DNA from: Rikenella microfusus
GTDB taxonomy: Bacteria; Bacteroidota; Bacteroidia; Bacteroidales; Tenuifilaceae
DNA: 64,000 nt
Assembly: GCA_020722565.1 (NCBI GenBank)
Contig: DYKO01000001.1
Location: forward strand, 62,001 to 126,000
Direction of reading: 5' to 3'
The first letter of the stretch is position 1. Every line of letters starts with the position of its first letter. The translations under genes and the position numbers were made by a program. Positions 1 through 8,550 of this stretch are shown here, in pieces. The notes beneath the pieces are model-generated. The model was not told the origin of the DNA. It worked only from the letters and a program-made list of their open reading frames with translations, and did not search any database.

Positions 1-1139
1 CCTGTGGTCTCATTGCTTTCCAACTTGGCAATATTTACCCGATGCTTATCGCGTCTAATCTTTTCGATTAACAGGTAAATACCGGCATATCGGTCATTAA
101 TAATCAACTCACAAAAAGCTGTTCGCGGTGCATACCTCGCCATTTTTCTACCTAAATTGTACGCCAATGCATTTCTGATAAGCGACTTGTCGTTATAGGG
201 GCCGTAGAGCACCCAATCGTTTCCCGGGGGCATACCCAGCAGGGCCGAATCAATATTCTCCTCATTGGAGTTTATGAGCTCAACGTTATAGCTTTTCTTG
301 GGCCAGTCGTTCCAATAGGAACTTTGTCCGTGGTACTCAATGTGAATAAACCCGTTGTAGGGAAAAACAGTATCGATAGCAGCATTTGGTGCATCGGAAC
401 AATCAACCACCCTCATTGAGGCAATAATTTCTGAATCTTTCAGAATGGTCTGCCCTTTTGTATCGATAATGATTATTGGCAAATTGCTTGTGAGATTGAT
501 AACTGGTGGAACAAACCAGTCAGGAGTTGACCTGAAATACGATTGGCTACTGCCAACAGCAAAAGAAAGATAGGGGATTATGCTTAAATCCGACGAAATG
601 GAACTGGTATTGTGTACCTCAATAGCCAAAACATTGGTACCATTTCTTATAATATTCCGTAATCGTTCTTCTTCAATTACATAAGAATTAGGTAATCCAC
701 CAAGATACATTTGGGCCTCCCTGCTCTCCGATGATGGGGTATTCCATAAAACATCGATACTGTTAAGACCAGCCGAGCGGGCTATCTCTACGCCGTTGAG
801 CCATGCGATAAAAGCGTCATCGTAATCGACATGAAGCACAGCCATAATCAGGTCATTGGAATTGGTAATAGTAAATTCAGTGCGTATGCTAACCGATATA
901 CAAGGCTGAACAATAGATGTGTCATCATTATCACCGTATCCAAATCCGCCTTGTCCCGGTGGCCAAAATGAATCATCGAATTCTGGTAAAAACCATCCTG
1001 TGGGTGAAGTTGAATCGTTCGCCCTATAACGCCAAAAGTCATCGGCAAATACTACGGTTTCCCAATGGTTTATGGATTGAGAAAGCACTGATAAAGTTGA
1101 AGTAAACAATACGATAATAACAATAATAAAATTTCGCAT
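1..1139 (-). CDS. CotH kinase family protein, 3' part outside window (partial)
   Basis: Not in ORF track because no stop lies in the window. Minus-strand reading from ATG at 1137-1139 is open to base 1: MRNFIIVIIVLFTSTLSVLSQSINHWETVVFADDFW...PKKSYNVEL...GMPPGNDWVLYGPYNDKSLIRNALAYNLGRKMARYAPRTAFCELIINDRYAGIYLLIEKIRRDKHRVNIAKL; typical CotH motifs plus signal peptide. Confidence 0.85.
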   Translation of the reverse strand, partial: MRNFIIVIIVLFTSTLSVLSQSINHWETVVFADDFWRYRANDSTSPTGWFLPEFDDSFWPPGQGGFGYGDNDDTSIVQPCISVSIRTEFTITNSNDLIMAVLHVDYDDAFIAWLNGVEIARSAGLNSIDVLWNTPSSESREAQMYLGGLPNSYVIEEERLRNIIRNGTNVLAIEVHNTSSISSDLSIIPYLSFAVGSSQSYFRSTPDWFVPPVINLTSNLPIIIIDTKGQTILKDSEIIASMRVVDCSDAPNAAIDTVFPYNGFIHIEYHGQSSYWNDWPKKSYNVELINSNEENIDSALLGMPPGNDWVLYGPYNDKSLIRNALAYNLGRKMARYAPRTAFCELIINDRYAGIYLLIEKIRRDKHRVNIAKLESNETT

Positions 1140-1234
1140 CTGGGGCAGTCAGGATTATATGGCAAAAATAACTAAGTAAAGGTTGATTGTTGAAATGTGA
1201 TAAACAAAATGTTGCAATTGATGGGGAAATAAAA

Positions 1235-1255
1235 AAGCCGCTTTTGAAGCGGCTT
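1235..1255 (-). terminator. Rho-independent terminator of HIT gene
   Basis: Inverted repeat aagccgctt/ttg/aagcggctt followed on minus strand by a T-rich run. Confidence 0.7.
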
Positions 1256-1257
1256 GG

Positions 1258-1653
1258 TTATTTAAACTCAGCAGCAATTTTCTGAGCAATCTCGTTAAAC
1301 TCTTTCTCTGTAAGTTTAAGTTTGGGTTTATGGAAATCGATATCAGACTCCCTGTTCAGGGGTACCAAGTGAATATGTGCGTGGGGAACCTCGAGACCAA
1401 GCACAGCAACACCAATACGCTTACAGGGAATAACCCGTTCAATGGCCTTAGCCACACGTTGGGCAAACAACGTAAGCCCTGCCAGTGTTTCAGGATCTAA
1501 ATCGAAAATGTAATCCACTTCAACTTTAGGAATAACCAAAGTATGCCCCTTAGCCAATGGATTAATGTCCAAAAAAGCATAAAAGCGATTGTCCTCTGCT
1601 ATTTTGTACGAGGGAATTTCGCCCTTTGCAATTCGGCTAAAAATTGTTGGCAT
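1258..1653 (-). CDS. HIT family (histidine triad) protein
   Basis: FSRIAKGEIPSYKIAEDNRFYAFLDI and HAHIHLVPL triad motif. Confidence 0.95.
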   Translation of the reverse strand: MPTIFSRIAKGEIPSYKIAEDNRFYAFLDINPLAKGHTLVIPKVEVDYIFDLDPETLAGLTLFAQRVAKAIERVIPCKRIGVAVLGLEVPHAHIHLVPLNRESDIDFHKPKLKLTEKEFNEIAQKIAAEFK

Positions 1654-1667
1654 GATATTAATTTTTA

Positions 1668-2141
1668 TTAAAGTGAGATACTAAGAATCTCGAATTTGAT
1701 TAAACCCGAAGGTACTTGAACGTCAACCACATCTCCAACCTTTTTCCCTATCAGTGCTTTAGCTATTGGAGTGGCAATTGACAGTTTATTTTCTTTGAGA
1801 TTAGCTTCAGATTCCGCTACAAGGGTATATTCCACCACTGCATTAGTTTTAAGGTTTTTAAGTTTAACCTTATTGAGTATCTGCACCTGGGTGGTGTCAA
1901 TTTTTGATTCATCAATAATGCGTGCACTGGCAATTAGATCCTCCAGTTTTACGATACGCATCTCGAGCATACCCTGTGCTTCTTTGGCTGCATCGTACTC
2001 AGCATTTTCCGATAGGTCGCCCTTGTCACGGGCCTCAGCTATCATGCGCGAAATTGCCGGACGTTCAACAGTCTTAAGATGCTCAAGTTCCTTGCGCAAC
2101 TTATCAAGGCCTTCCTCAGTTAAATAGGTTATTTTTGTCAT
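1668..2141 (-). CDS. greA: Transcription elongation factor GreA
   Basis: 157 aa; YLTEEGLDKLRKELEHLKTVERPAISRMIAEARDKGDLSENAEYDAAKEAQG is the GreA N-terminal coiled coil. Confidence 0.97.
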   Translation of the reverse strand: MTKITYLTEEGLDKLRKELEHLKTVERPAISRMIAEARDKGDLSENAEYDAAKEAQGMLEMRIVKLEDLIASARIIDESKIDTTQVQILNKVKLKNLKTNAVVEYTLVAESEANLKENKLSIATPIAKALIGKKVGDVVDVQVPSGLIKFEILSISL

Positions 2142-2161
2142 TTTACCTCCTAAATATGAAA

Positions 2162-2194
2162 CAAAAAAGAATCCCGACCAGCTATCGGAACTCT
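2162..2194 (-). terminator. Hairpin plus U-tract: terminator of upstream gene and/or 5' leader hairpin of greA
   Basis: Arms agaatcccga (2168-2177) and tcggaactct (2185-2194), followed on minus strand by TTTTTTG. Confidence 0.65.
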
Positions 2195-2200
2195 TTGTTG

Positions 2201-2208
2201 CAAAGATA
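2201..2208 (-). promoter_or_regulatory. Putative Bacteroidota -7 box for greA
   Basis: Minus strand TATCTTTG matches TAnnTTTG; -33 TTG only weakly placed. Confidence 0.45.
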
Positions 2209-2243
2209 TAAAAAATTTAATTCAATTCATCAGCAGCTAACCG

Positions 2244-2858
2244 TTAGAAATATTTCGGACGAATAATTTCAGAGTAAACTATGGCTTTCAATGGATCAAA
2301 ATCATCAAGAAGCGATGCCTTAGGTTGGGTTTCGGTTTTTGACAGTTCCTCATCGGGCAGATCCTTTTTTTCAACGTCTAACAACGTTTCGTTTAACGAC
2401 TCCTGAAAATCGTAATCACCAATGGGGCCTTCAACCTTTGAAATGGGAATATCTGTGTAGGCCTCTGAAATAGTAGCAGCATCAATTACTTGAGCCTGTT
2501 GCAAAGGATATAGCTCTTCTTCGCTCAGGGGTTTATCAATGGTAAATTCAGCTTCATCTAACACTGCTTCACCAGAGCTATGGGATGATTGGGTTTCGGA
2601 TTCTTGTGCTGTTTCGTTTGCATAGCTATGCTGCGAGGCTTCATCCCCCATTTTATAAGAAGCTACATTAGGTAACTGATCCGGTTCCTCACCCAAAAGC
2701 CCCCGAAGCTTCTGCTCCAGAGTATTTTCTTCCACAGGTTCTGTAGCCGTCTGTGGTTTCTTCTCCTGTGCCTTTTTCTTTTTATTGCTGTTGGCAACAG
2801 CATTGAGAATTGCCAAAACAATCGCTATAATAATGTAAATGAAATCGCCTGCATCCAT
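2244..2858 (-). CDS. Hypothetical membrane-anchored acidic protein
   Basis: 204 aa with N-terminal TM segment (FIYIIIAIVLAILNAVAN), Lys-rich stretch, then acidic low-complexity tail. Confidence 0.75.
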   Translation of the reverse strand: MDAGDFIYIIIAIVLAILNAVANSNKKKKAQEKKPQTATEPVEENTLEQKLRGLLGEEPDQLPNVASYKMGDEASQHSYANETAQESETQSSHSSGEAVLDEAEFTIDKPLSEEELYPLQQAQVIDAATISEAYTDIPISKVEGPIGDYDFQESLNETLLDVEKKDLPDEELSKTETQPKASLLDDFDPLKAIVYSEIIRPKYF

Positions 2859-2867
2859 GTTATAATG

Positions 2868-3278
2868 TTATTTATATCGCCATAACCTTAATCTCTGTCG
2901 GAGATTTCGGAACGGTCGGTTCTTTTCTGCCTCCTTTTGCGACTCCTGCATGTGCTTTTGCACATTGGGATGCTGCATTTTTAAATGTTCTCGTGCAATA
3001 CTGCTATTAACCTTACCCTCCCTTTGCATGCGTTTTCCCGATTCTGCTTTAGCCTCACGGGTAAGCCTCTCAGTTTTTCGTTTATGAAGGTAGGCCTGCA
3101 ATGCCCTTTGCTTTTCGTTTATCTCAACACTAAACCTACTCTGTCCGGGTAGAGCAGGCACCACATTAGGAGCCAATTGCTTACCACATCCCACCAGAGT
3201 GGTAAAGATAATCAAAAGAAAACAAATATTTTTGCTATTTTTACGCAACACAAATGCAAAAATTATCCATGCAAACAA
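2868..3278 (-). CDS. Hypothetical small basic lipoprotein
   Basis: Hydrophobic N-terminus with lipobox-like LVGC, Lys/Arg-rich C-terminus. Start uncertain (GTG/TTG downstream possible). Confidence 0.55.
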   Translation of the reverse strand: MFAWIIFAFVLRKNSKNICFLLIIFTTLVGCGKQLAPNVVPALPGQSRFSVEINEKQRALQAYLHKRKTERLTREAKAESGKRMQREGKVNSSIAREHLKMQHPNVQKHMQESQKEAEKNRPFRNLRQRLRLWRYK

Positions 3279-3694
3279 AGATACTTTATATTTTTCTTAT
3301 TGCAATCCCTATTTTCATCACATGCGATGATACAGCTACTGAAATAATACCCGATGTACCCGTAAATATCGAATTTAGCCTAAATGAACCAGCCTATTCG
3401 AATCTGAATGTTGTAATGGGTGTGGTAAAGGTTCAGGGTTATGGCTACCGAGGTAATGGTGTTATTGTTTTCAGGCAAAGCGAAAACGAAATTGTAGCCT
3501 TTGACGCCACCTGTCCCAATCACATAACCGAAAATACCTCGGTAAACATAGATGCTATTGGATCAGGCACAGCAACTTGTCCGCACTGTGGTCGGGTTTA
3601 CTTCCTTGTTAACTATGGATATCCTAAAGATGGTTACCCTTTGAAACAGTACAGGGTAATTTGGAATGGGAACTTCGTTAGAGTTTACAACTAA
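3254..3694 (+). CDS. Rieske-like domain lipoprotein
   Basis: Lipobox IFITC; CPNH...TCPHCGRVYFLVNYG...GYPLKQYRV. Second in-frame Met at 3269 is an alternative start. Confidence 0.65.
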   Translation: MQKLSMQTKILYIFLIAIPIFITCDDTATEIIPDVPVNIEFSLNEPAYSNLNVVMGVVKVQGYGYRGNGVIVFRQSENEIVAFDATCPNHITENTSVNIDAIGSGTATCPHCGRVYFLVNYGYPKDGYPLKQYRVIWNGNFVRVYN

Positions 3695-3697
3695 TAA

Positions 3698-5713
3698 CTA
3701 CCGTTTTACAATTAAGTCATCCTTAATCATACGTGTATTGTACTGCTGTATAATTGCCTTAAGAAACCCTTCCATTTTTTGCTGTATCTCAATCTGAGTA
3801 CCCAAAATATTATGCTCCAGCAGCGAATCGGTCTTAAAATCGAACATGCCCTTGGTTTCTTTCCCATCGAAAACCAGAAGGTAATTCTTCATAAAAAGTT
3901 GGTAGCTGTTATTGGTATAGTTAACCACAAATGGTTCACTATTACTATCAAATAGATTGCGTCCAAAGGCCACGAAGGGTTTGCTGTAGCCCAAATACCC
4001 TAGCACCGTTGGGAAAATATCAATTTGCTGAGCCAGCTTGTCAACCCTTCCGTTTAAGCTGTTATCGGGCTTATAGAGCACCACAGGCACTGCAAATGCC
4101 CCCGCATTGGTTTTATATTCAGGATAGTACGGCTGGTTAGCATGGTCGGCAGTTATAACAAAAAGGGTATTGGGGTACCAATCCATTTTCTGTACGGTTT
4201 CAAAAAAACGTTTTAAGGCATAATCAGTGTAGGCAATGCATTGATGAATGGGAAGTGTGCCTTTAGGAAACTTTCCCTCGTAACGTTCGGGAATCCTAAA
4301 TGGATGGTGCGATGAAACCGAGAATATAGCTGCGCAAAAGGGCTTGCTAAACTGGTTGAGCTTTTGAGCAAAAAATTGGAAAAACTCTTCATCCCACACT
4401 CCCCACATCCCATCAAAGTCTCGAGAATCGGGGTATTCGCTCATGCCATAGTACTCCTGAAAACCTGCCACATTGGCAAATGCCTGAAATCCCATTGAAC
4501 CATTGGGTGCCCCATGAAAAAAGGCGGTATGGTATCCTTCAGCTTTTAAAAGCGAAGCAATGCTATTAATCTTGTTCCCTGAATAGCTGGTTAAAAAGTA
4601 GGGCTCAACCATCATGGGAATCCCAGCCAGTATCGAGGGCATGGCATCGATAGATTTACGTCCATTGGCAAAAGAGTACCTAAACCACATGGAATGGGAC
4701 ACAAGCGAATCAAGAAACGGTGTAAAACCCTTATAACCATCCTTTTCGTAAAGATGCTTATTATATGCGCCAATGTACTCCTTTCCAAAGCTCTCCAAAA
4801 TGAAAATTACCACGTTCATTCTCTTAAGCGAATCTGCTACCTGCTGCTTATGAACAGGTGTGTAAACCGCCTCAAGTTCATTGTCAGATTTGTAGTACTC
4901 CACGGGGGCAAGCGCTTTTTTCCCAAGGGTGCGGTAAATAGCAAAGGGCGTATTAAGAACAATGGCTGCTTCAAGGGGTTCGCTTACATATTGTCCGGCA
5001 TTACTAAGAGTAATGGGACGTGTGCTGTGACGAAATCCACCACGCATGCCACCTATCATAAAGGTAGCAAAAAACAATAGCAAAATCAACCCGTTAAATC
5101 CGTAAACCAGATGAAATTTAAAACCACTACCTCTTTTAATGGGCTTTACCTTACCATAGAGCACTACAAGCAATATGGTTAAGCCAATCCAAATCAAAAA
5201 CACATACCAATAATCGGCAATAAATTTGGGTAATAACGAACCAAAATTAGTCTCATGCTTAAACTCATCAAAGACTGTTGCGGTGGTTCGCCTCATGGTA
5301 AAGCGGAAGTAGATAAAATCGGCACAATTGGCCCCAAGGGCCAAACTATTGGTTACAATATACAAATACTTGAGTATTGTTTGATACCAACGATTGTACC
5401 TAAAGGTAAAGGGCAGCAAAAACAGTAAAATATAAAGCAAGTTGGTATATATCAGAGCGCTGGTATCGAACCATAGCCCTCCAGCCATAATCCTGAGGAA
5501 CCCATTAAAAGTAAGGTTTGAGAAAAAATCGGCATTGAATCGGTAGAATAACACCCGGCTAACAGAAAAAATTAGCATTACCAGTAGGAAACGCCAGAAA
5601 AGCATAAGATAGATATTCCCCTTTTTGGGGATATCGGAAAAATATTCTTTAAATACACTCAGCATAAATTGATCTAACTTTTTTGAAACGCAAAAATAAC
5701 ATTTACTTAACAT
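3698..5713 (-). CDS. LTA synthase family / sulfatase-like membrane phosphotransferase
   Basis: Five N-terminal TM segments then alkaline-phosphatase-superfamily domain (NVVIFILESFGKEYIGAYN, HHPFRIPERY, TADHANQPYY). Real start is probably Met at 5665. Confidence 0.88.
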   Translation of the reverse strand: MLSKCYFCVSKKLDQFMLSVFKEYFSDIPKKGNIYLMLFWRFLLVMLIFSVSRVLFYRFNADFFSNLTFNGFLRIMAGGLWFDTSALIYTNLLYILLFLLPFTFRYNRWYQTILKYLYIVTNSLALGANCADFIYFRFTMRRTTATVFDEFKHETNFGSLLPKFIADYWYVFLIWIGLTILLVVLYGKVKPIKRGSGFKFHLVYGFNGLILLLFFATFMIGGMRGGFRHSTRPITLSNAGQYVSEPLEAAIVLNTPFAIYRTLGKKALAPVEYYKSDNELEAVYTPVHKQQVADSLKRMNVVIFILESFGKEYIGAYNKHLYEKDGYKGFTPFLDSLVSHSMWFRYSFANGRKSIDAMPSILAGIPMMVEPYFLTSYSGNKINSIASLLKAEGYHTAFFHGAPNGSMGFQAFANVAGFQEYYGMSEYPDSRDFDGMWGVWDEEFFQFFAQKLNQFSKPFCAAIFSVSSHHPFRIPERYEGKFPKGTLPIHQCIAYTDYALKRFFETVQKMDWYPNTLFVITADHANQPYYPEYKTNAGAFAVPVVLYKPDNSLNGRVDKLAQQIDIFPTVLGYLGYSKPFVAFGRNLFDSNSEPFVVNYTNNSYQLFMKNYLLVFDGKETKGMFDFKTDSLLEHNILGTQIEIQQKMEGFLKAIIQQYNTRMIKDDLIVKR

Positions 5714-5856
5714 TTAAGTAATTTCCTCAAACATTTATAATTGAATTTGATTTTGAAGATTTTCTAATAAAAACTGCAAATAGCTATTCACCGTTCCTGT
5801 TCGCATCTATTCTATAATCATCAGTTTACATATCAATTAAAAAGTTTAACAGCTAC

Positions 5857-6573
5857 ATGTTTACTATGTTTGCAGAAAAAATAATGAAAACAATCGGGCT
5901 TATTGGCGGATTGAGCTGGCACTCTACGATAGGATACTACAGCATTATTAATCAAATAGTCAATCAACGGCTTGGGGGTTCGCACTCTGCTAAAATTTTG
6001 CTTTACTCTGCCGATTTAGAAGAATTCAAATCGTCTCAGGAACAAGGCGCCTGGATCAGAATTGAACAAATGCTTTCCGAAATTACAGTCAAACTGCAAA
6101 ATGCAGGATCGGAATGCTTAGCCTTTGCCTCCAACACTCCGCACGTTGTAGCCGATAGGATAGCACAAAGGCTAAGCATACCCTTGCTGCACATTGCTGA
6201 GGAAACCGCAAAGGAAATCGTTAAGCACGACATCGTTAAAGTAGGGTTGTTGGGGACAAGGTTCACCATGGGAAGTTCATTCTTTACAGACCACCTAAGG
6301 AAAAATGGAATTGAAACTTTAGTTTCAAATTCTGATGATAGAAACTTTATACATGAAACAATTTTTGGCGAGCTTACAAAGGGGATGGTAACCCATAGCA
6401 CCAAAATAAGATATCTCAAGATAATTGAGCGATTAAAAGTAAGTGGTGCAAATGGAATTATACTGGGATGCACAGAGCTATCGCTGCTGATTAATCAAAC
6501 CAGTATCGATTTGAAACTATTTGATACTACCGATATCCACGCCAGGGCTATTGCAGATTTTGCTCTTTCCTGA
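5857..6573 (+). CDS. Aspartate/glutamate racemase family protein
   Basis: MKTIGLIGGLSWHSTIGYYSIIN...ASNTPH...GLLGTRFTM...GCTELSLL. Start more likely at 5884. Confidence 0.92.
   Translation: MFTMFAEKIMKTIGLIGGLSWHSTIGYYSIINQIVNQRLGGSHSAKILLYSADLEEFKSSQEQGAWIRIEQMLSEITVKLQNAGSECLAFASNTPHVVADRIAQRLSIPLLHIAEETAKEIVKHDIVKVGLLGTRFTMGSSFFTDHLRKNGIETLVSNSDDRNFIHETIFGELTKGMVTHSTKIRYLKIIERLKVSGANGIILGCTELSLLINQTSIDLKLFDTTDIHARAIADFALS
5865..5872 (+). promoter_or_regulatory. Putative -7 box of racemase gene
   Basis: TATGTTTG (TAnnTTTG) 11 nt upstream of ATG at 5884, inside the longest ORF. Confidence 0.4.
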
Positions 6574-6622
6574 TACTCTTTCAAGTTTGCTAATCGTCTA
6601 TTCGCATTTTAAAAAACGAAAA

Positions 6623-6642
6623 AGCCCGGCAGAAGCCGGGCT
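6623..6642 (-). terminator. Terminator in convergent intergenic region
   Basis: agcccggc/agaa/gccgggct; U-rich run on the minus-strand side. Confidence 0.7.
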
Positions 6643-6660
6643 ACAATTTTACAAGATAAT

Positions 6661-6948
6661 TTACTCCTTAATAAGTTTGCTCAACTTGGTAAAGCTCTCA
6701 TCAATAGTTTTAAGCATATCTTCCTGAACTGCCCTGTAGTACTGCTTAACTGCTTTTCTATCTCCCTTATTTTGAGGGTGCTTTAGTTGGTGAATTAAAT
6801 CGTTGCGTTTCTCAAGAACAGACTCAATGATTGCAATAGCCTCATCATGTTTTTTATCACCATTCATCAACATGAATGTGTAGCAATCACCAATAACCTC
6901 GCTTATCAAATAGTCAAAGTCCTTTTTCAAATCTCTTTTGCTGGCCAT
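6661..6948 (-). CDS. Hypothetical helical protein (95 aa)
   Basis: Intact ORF between terminator and promoter-containing gap; no recognised family. Confidence 0.65.
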   Translation of the reverse strand: MASKRDLKKDFDYLISEVIGDCYTFMLMNGDKKHDEAIAIIESVLEKRNDLIHQLKHPQNKGDRKAVKQYYRAVQEDMLKTIDESFTKLSKLIKE

Positions 6949-7015
6949 ATTAATTGATTTACGGTTTGAATACTAGATGCAAAGTTAAAACTATTTCTTT
7001 GAATGGCAACTTCAA

Positions 7016-8401
7016 TTAAACGATATCAGCATCAGCTACCAGTTCATCGTCATCGGTAACATGGGACTTGACAACCGACTTGTTTTTCCACTTTCCCATT
7101 CGATAGTAAATTACCGAAGCCACAGCCCCCATGAACCAGCCTATGGGAATTGACCACCAGATGCCGGTTTCACCAAGTTTCAGATTGTAGCTAAGCAGGT
7201 AGGCTAAAGGGATACGAACCACCCAAAGCGAAAAAAGTGTGATAAACATTGGGACAACTGCAGCACCGGCTCCGCGAAGTAATCCATTAATGCTGAACAT
7301 TACTGCAAAGGTTACGTAGAACAGACTTACAATGGTTAAATAATGATGCCCTATTTCAATAATCTGAGGGTTAGTGATAAAAATGGTAATCATTTTATCG
7401 CCCCAAATTATGATAATCAGTGTGATGGCTATGCTAAATAGCATCGACATTCGAAGGGTAGCCCAAAGTCCCCTTTTTACCCTGTCGATTTTTCCGGCGC
7501 CGATATTTTGGCCTACAAACCCCGAAAGTGAAGCGGCAAAATTCATTATGGGAATAACCGCAAGGCTATCGATTCGGCTAGCTGCCGAGAAGGCAGCAAT
7601 AACCGGGGTGCCAAAAGTATTTACAATTCCCATTAAAGCCATGCCTCCCAAAGCAACAAGGGTTTGCTGAATTCCTGTAGGCAAACCAATTCGTACCGTT
7701 TGCCAAAATATTTGCCAATCAAAATTCATTCCCCTAAATGTTATGCGCAGCATATGTTTCCGCCTGTGCATGTAAATAACAGCAATTATCAACGATAAAG
7801 TTTGAGCTACAACAGTAGCCCAAGCGGCACCAGCAATTCCCCATTTAAATCCGAGAACAAACAAAATATCAAGGGCGATATTGGCAAATGTGGATACAAT
7901 TAAAAAATAGAGTGGAGTTTTAGAATCGCCAACCCCTCTAAGCGTGCTCGATATAGCATTAAAACCAAACATAACCACCATGCCGTACATGTAGATATCG
8001 AGATAGGTTTTGGCCATTCCAATGAGTTCATCGGGTAACCGCATAAACCGGAAAATGTACTCTCCGCTTAATACACCTATGAGGGTTATCATAATTCCGG
8101 CAAAAAACAGAAAAATGTAGGTGGTATCGGTTGCTTTCTTTACGTTTTCGTAGTTCTTTGCCCCAAAATACTGCGATATAACAACCGACGAGCCAATACC
8201 AATTCCTATTATTAGCGCAATTACCAAAAAAATAATGGGAAATGAGGCACCTACAGCAGCCAAAGCCTTCTCGCCCAGGTACCTACCCACAATTATACTG
8301 TCAACCACATTGTATAGTTGTTGGAATATGTTCCCAACCAGCATGGGTAAAGCGAAGCGAAAAATCAACTTTGACTCGCTACCGGTAGTAAAATCCTTCA
8401 T
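7016..8401 (-). CDS. MATE family efflux transporter
   Basis: GSESKLIFRFALPMLVGNIFQQLYNVVDSIIVGRYLG; 12-TM pattern. Confidence 0.97.
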   Translation of the reverse strand: MKDFTTGSESKLIFRFALPMLVGNIFQQLYNVVDSIIVGRYLGEKALAAVGASFPIIFLVIALIIGIGIGSSVVISQYFGAKNYENVKKATDTTYIFLFFAGIMITLIGVLSGEYIFRFMRLPDELIGMAKTYLDIYMYGMVVMFGFNAISSTLRGVGDSKTPLYFLIVSTFANIALDILFVLGFKWGIAGAAWATVVAQTLSLIIAVIYMHRRKHMLRITFRGMNFDWQIFWQTVRIGLPTGIQQTLVALGGMALMGIVNTFGTPVIAAFSAASRIDSLAVIPIMNFAASLSGFVGQNIGAGKIDRVKRGLWATLRMSMLFSIAITLIIIIWGDKMITIFITNPQIIEIGHHYLTIVSLFYVTFAVMFSINGLLRGAGAAVVPMFITLFSLWVVRIPLAYLLSYNLKLGETGIWWSIPIGWFMGAVASVIYYRMGKWKNKSVVKSHVTDDDELVADADIV

Positions 8402-8506
8402 TACCTGAAATAATTAAAACACCTGCAAAGTAGGTCAAAAAAAGGTAGAAAACGAAATTTCCATGGTATAAACCCTCGGGGGGACAAATTGTTTTAAAAA
8501 TTAAAA

Positions 8507-8533
8507 GTGCTGCTACCCTATGGGTAACAGCAC
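8507..8533 (-). terminator. Terminator downstream of tryptophanase
   Basis: gtgctgctaccc/tat/gggtaacagcac hairpin with T-rich run on minus strand. Confidence 0.65.
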
Positions 8534-8550
8534 CTGAAAAAAAGTACGGT

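Noticed and set aside
848-1105. ORFs 848-1048 (-) and 917-1105 (+)
   Set aside because: Overlap the CotH reading frame, which is continuous from 1139 to the window edge; no family motifs.
1771-2127. 118-aa plus-strand ORF antisense to greA
   Set aside because: Ser/Arg-rich shadow ORF opposite a well-conserved gene; no own promoter or motif.
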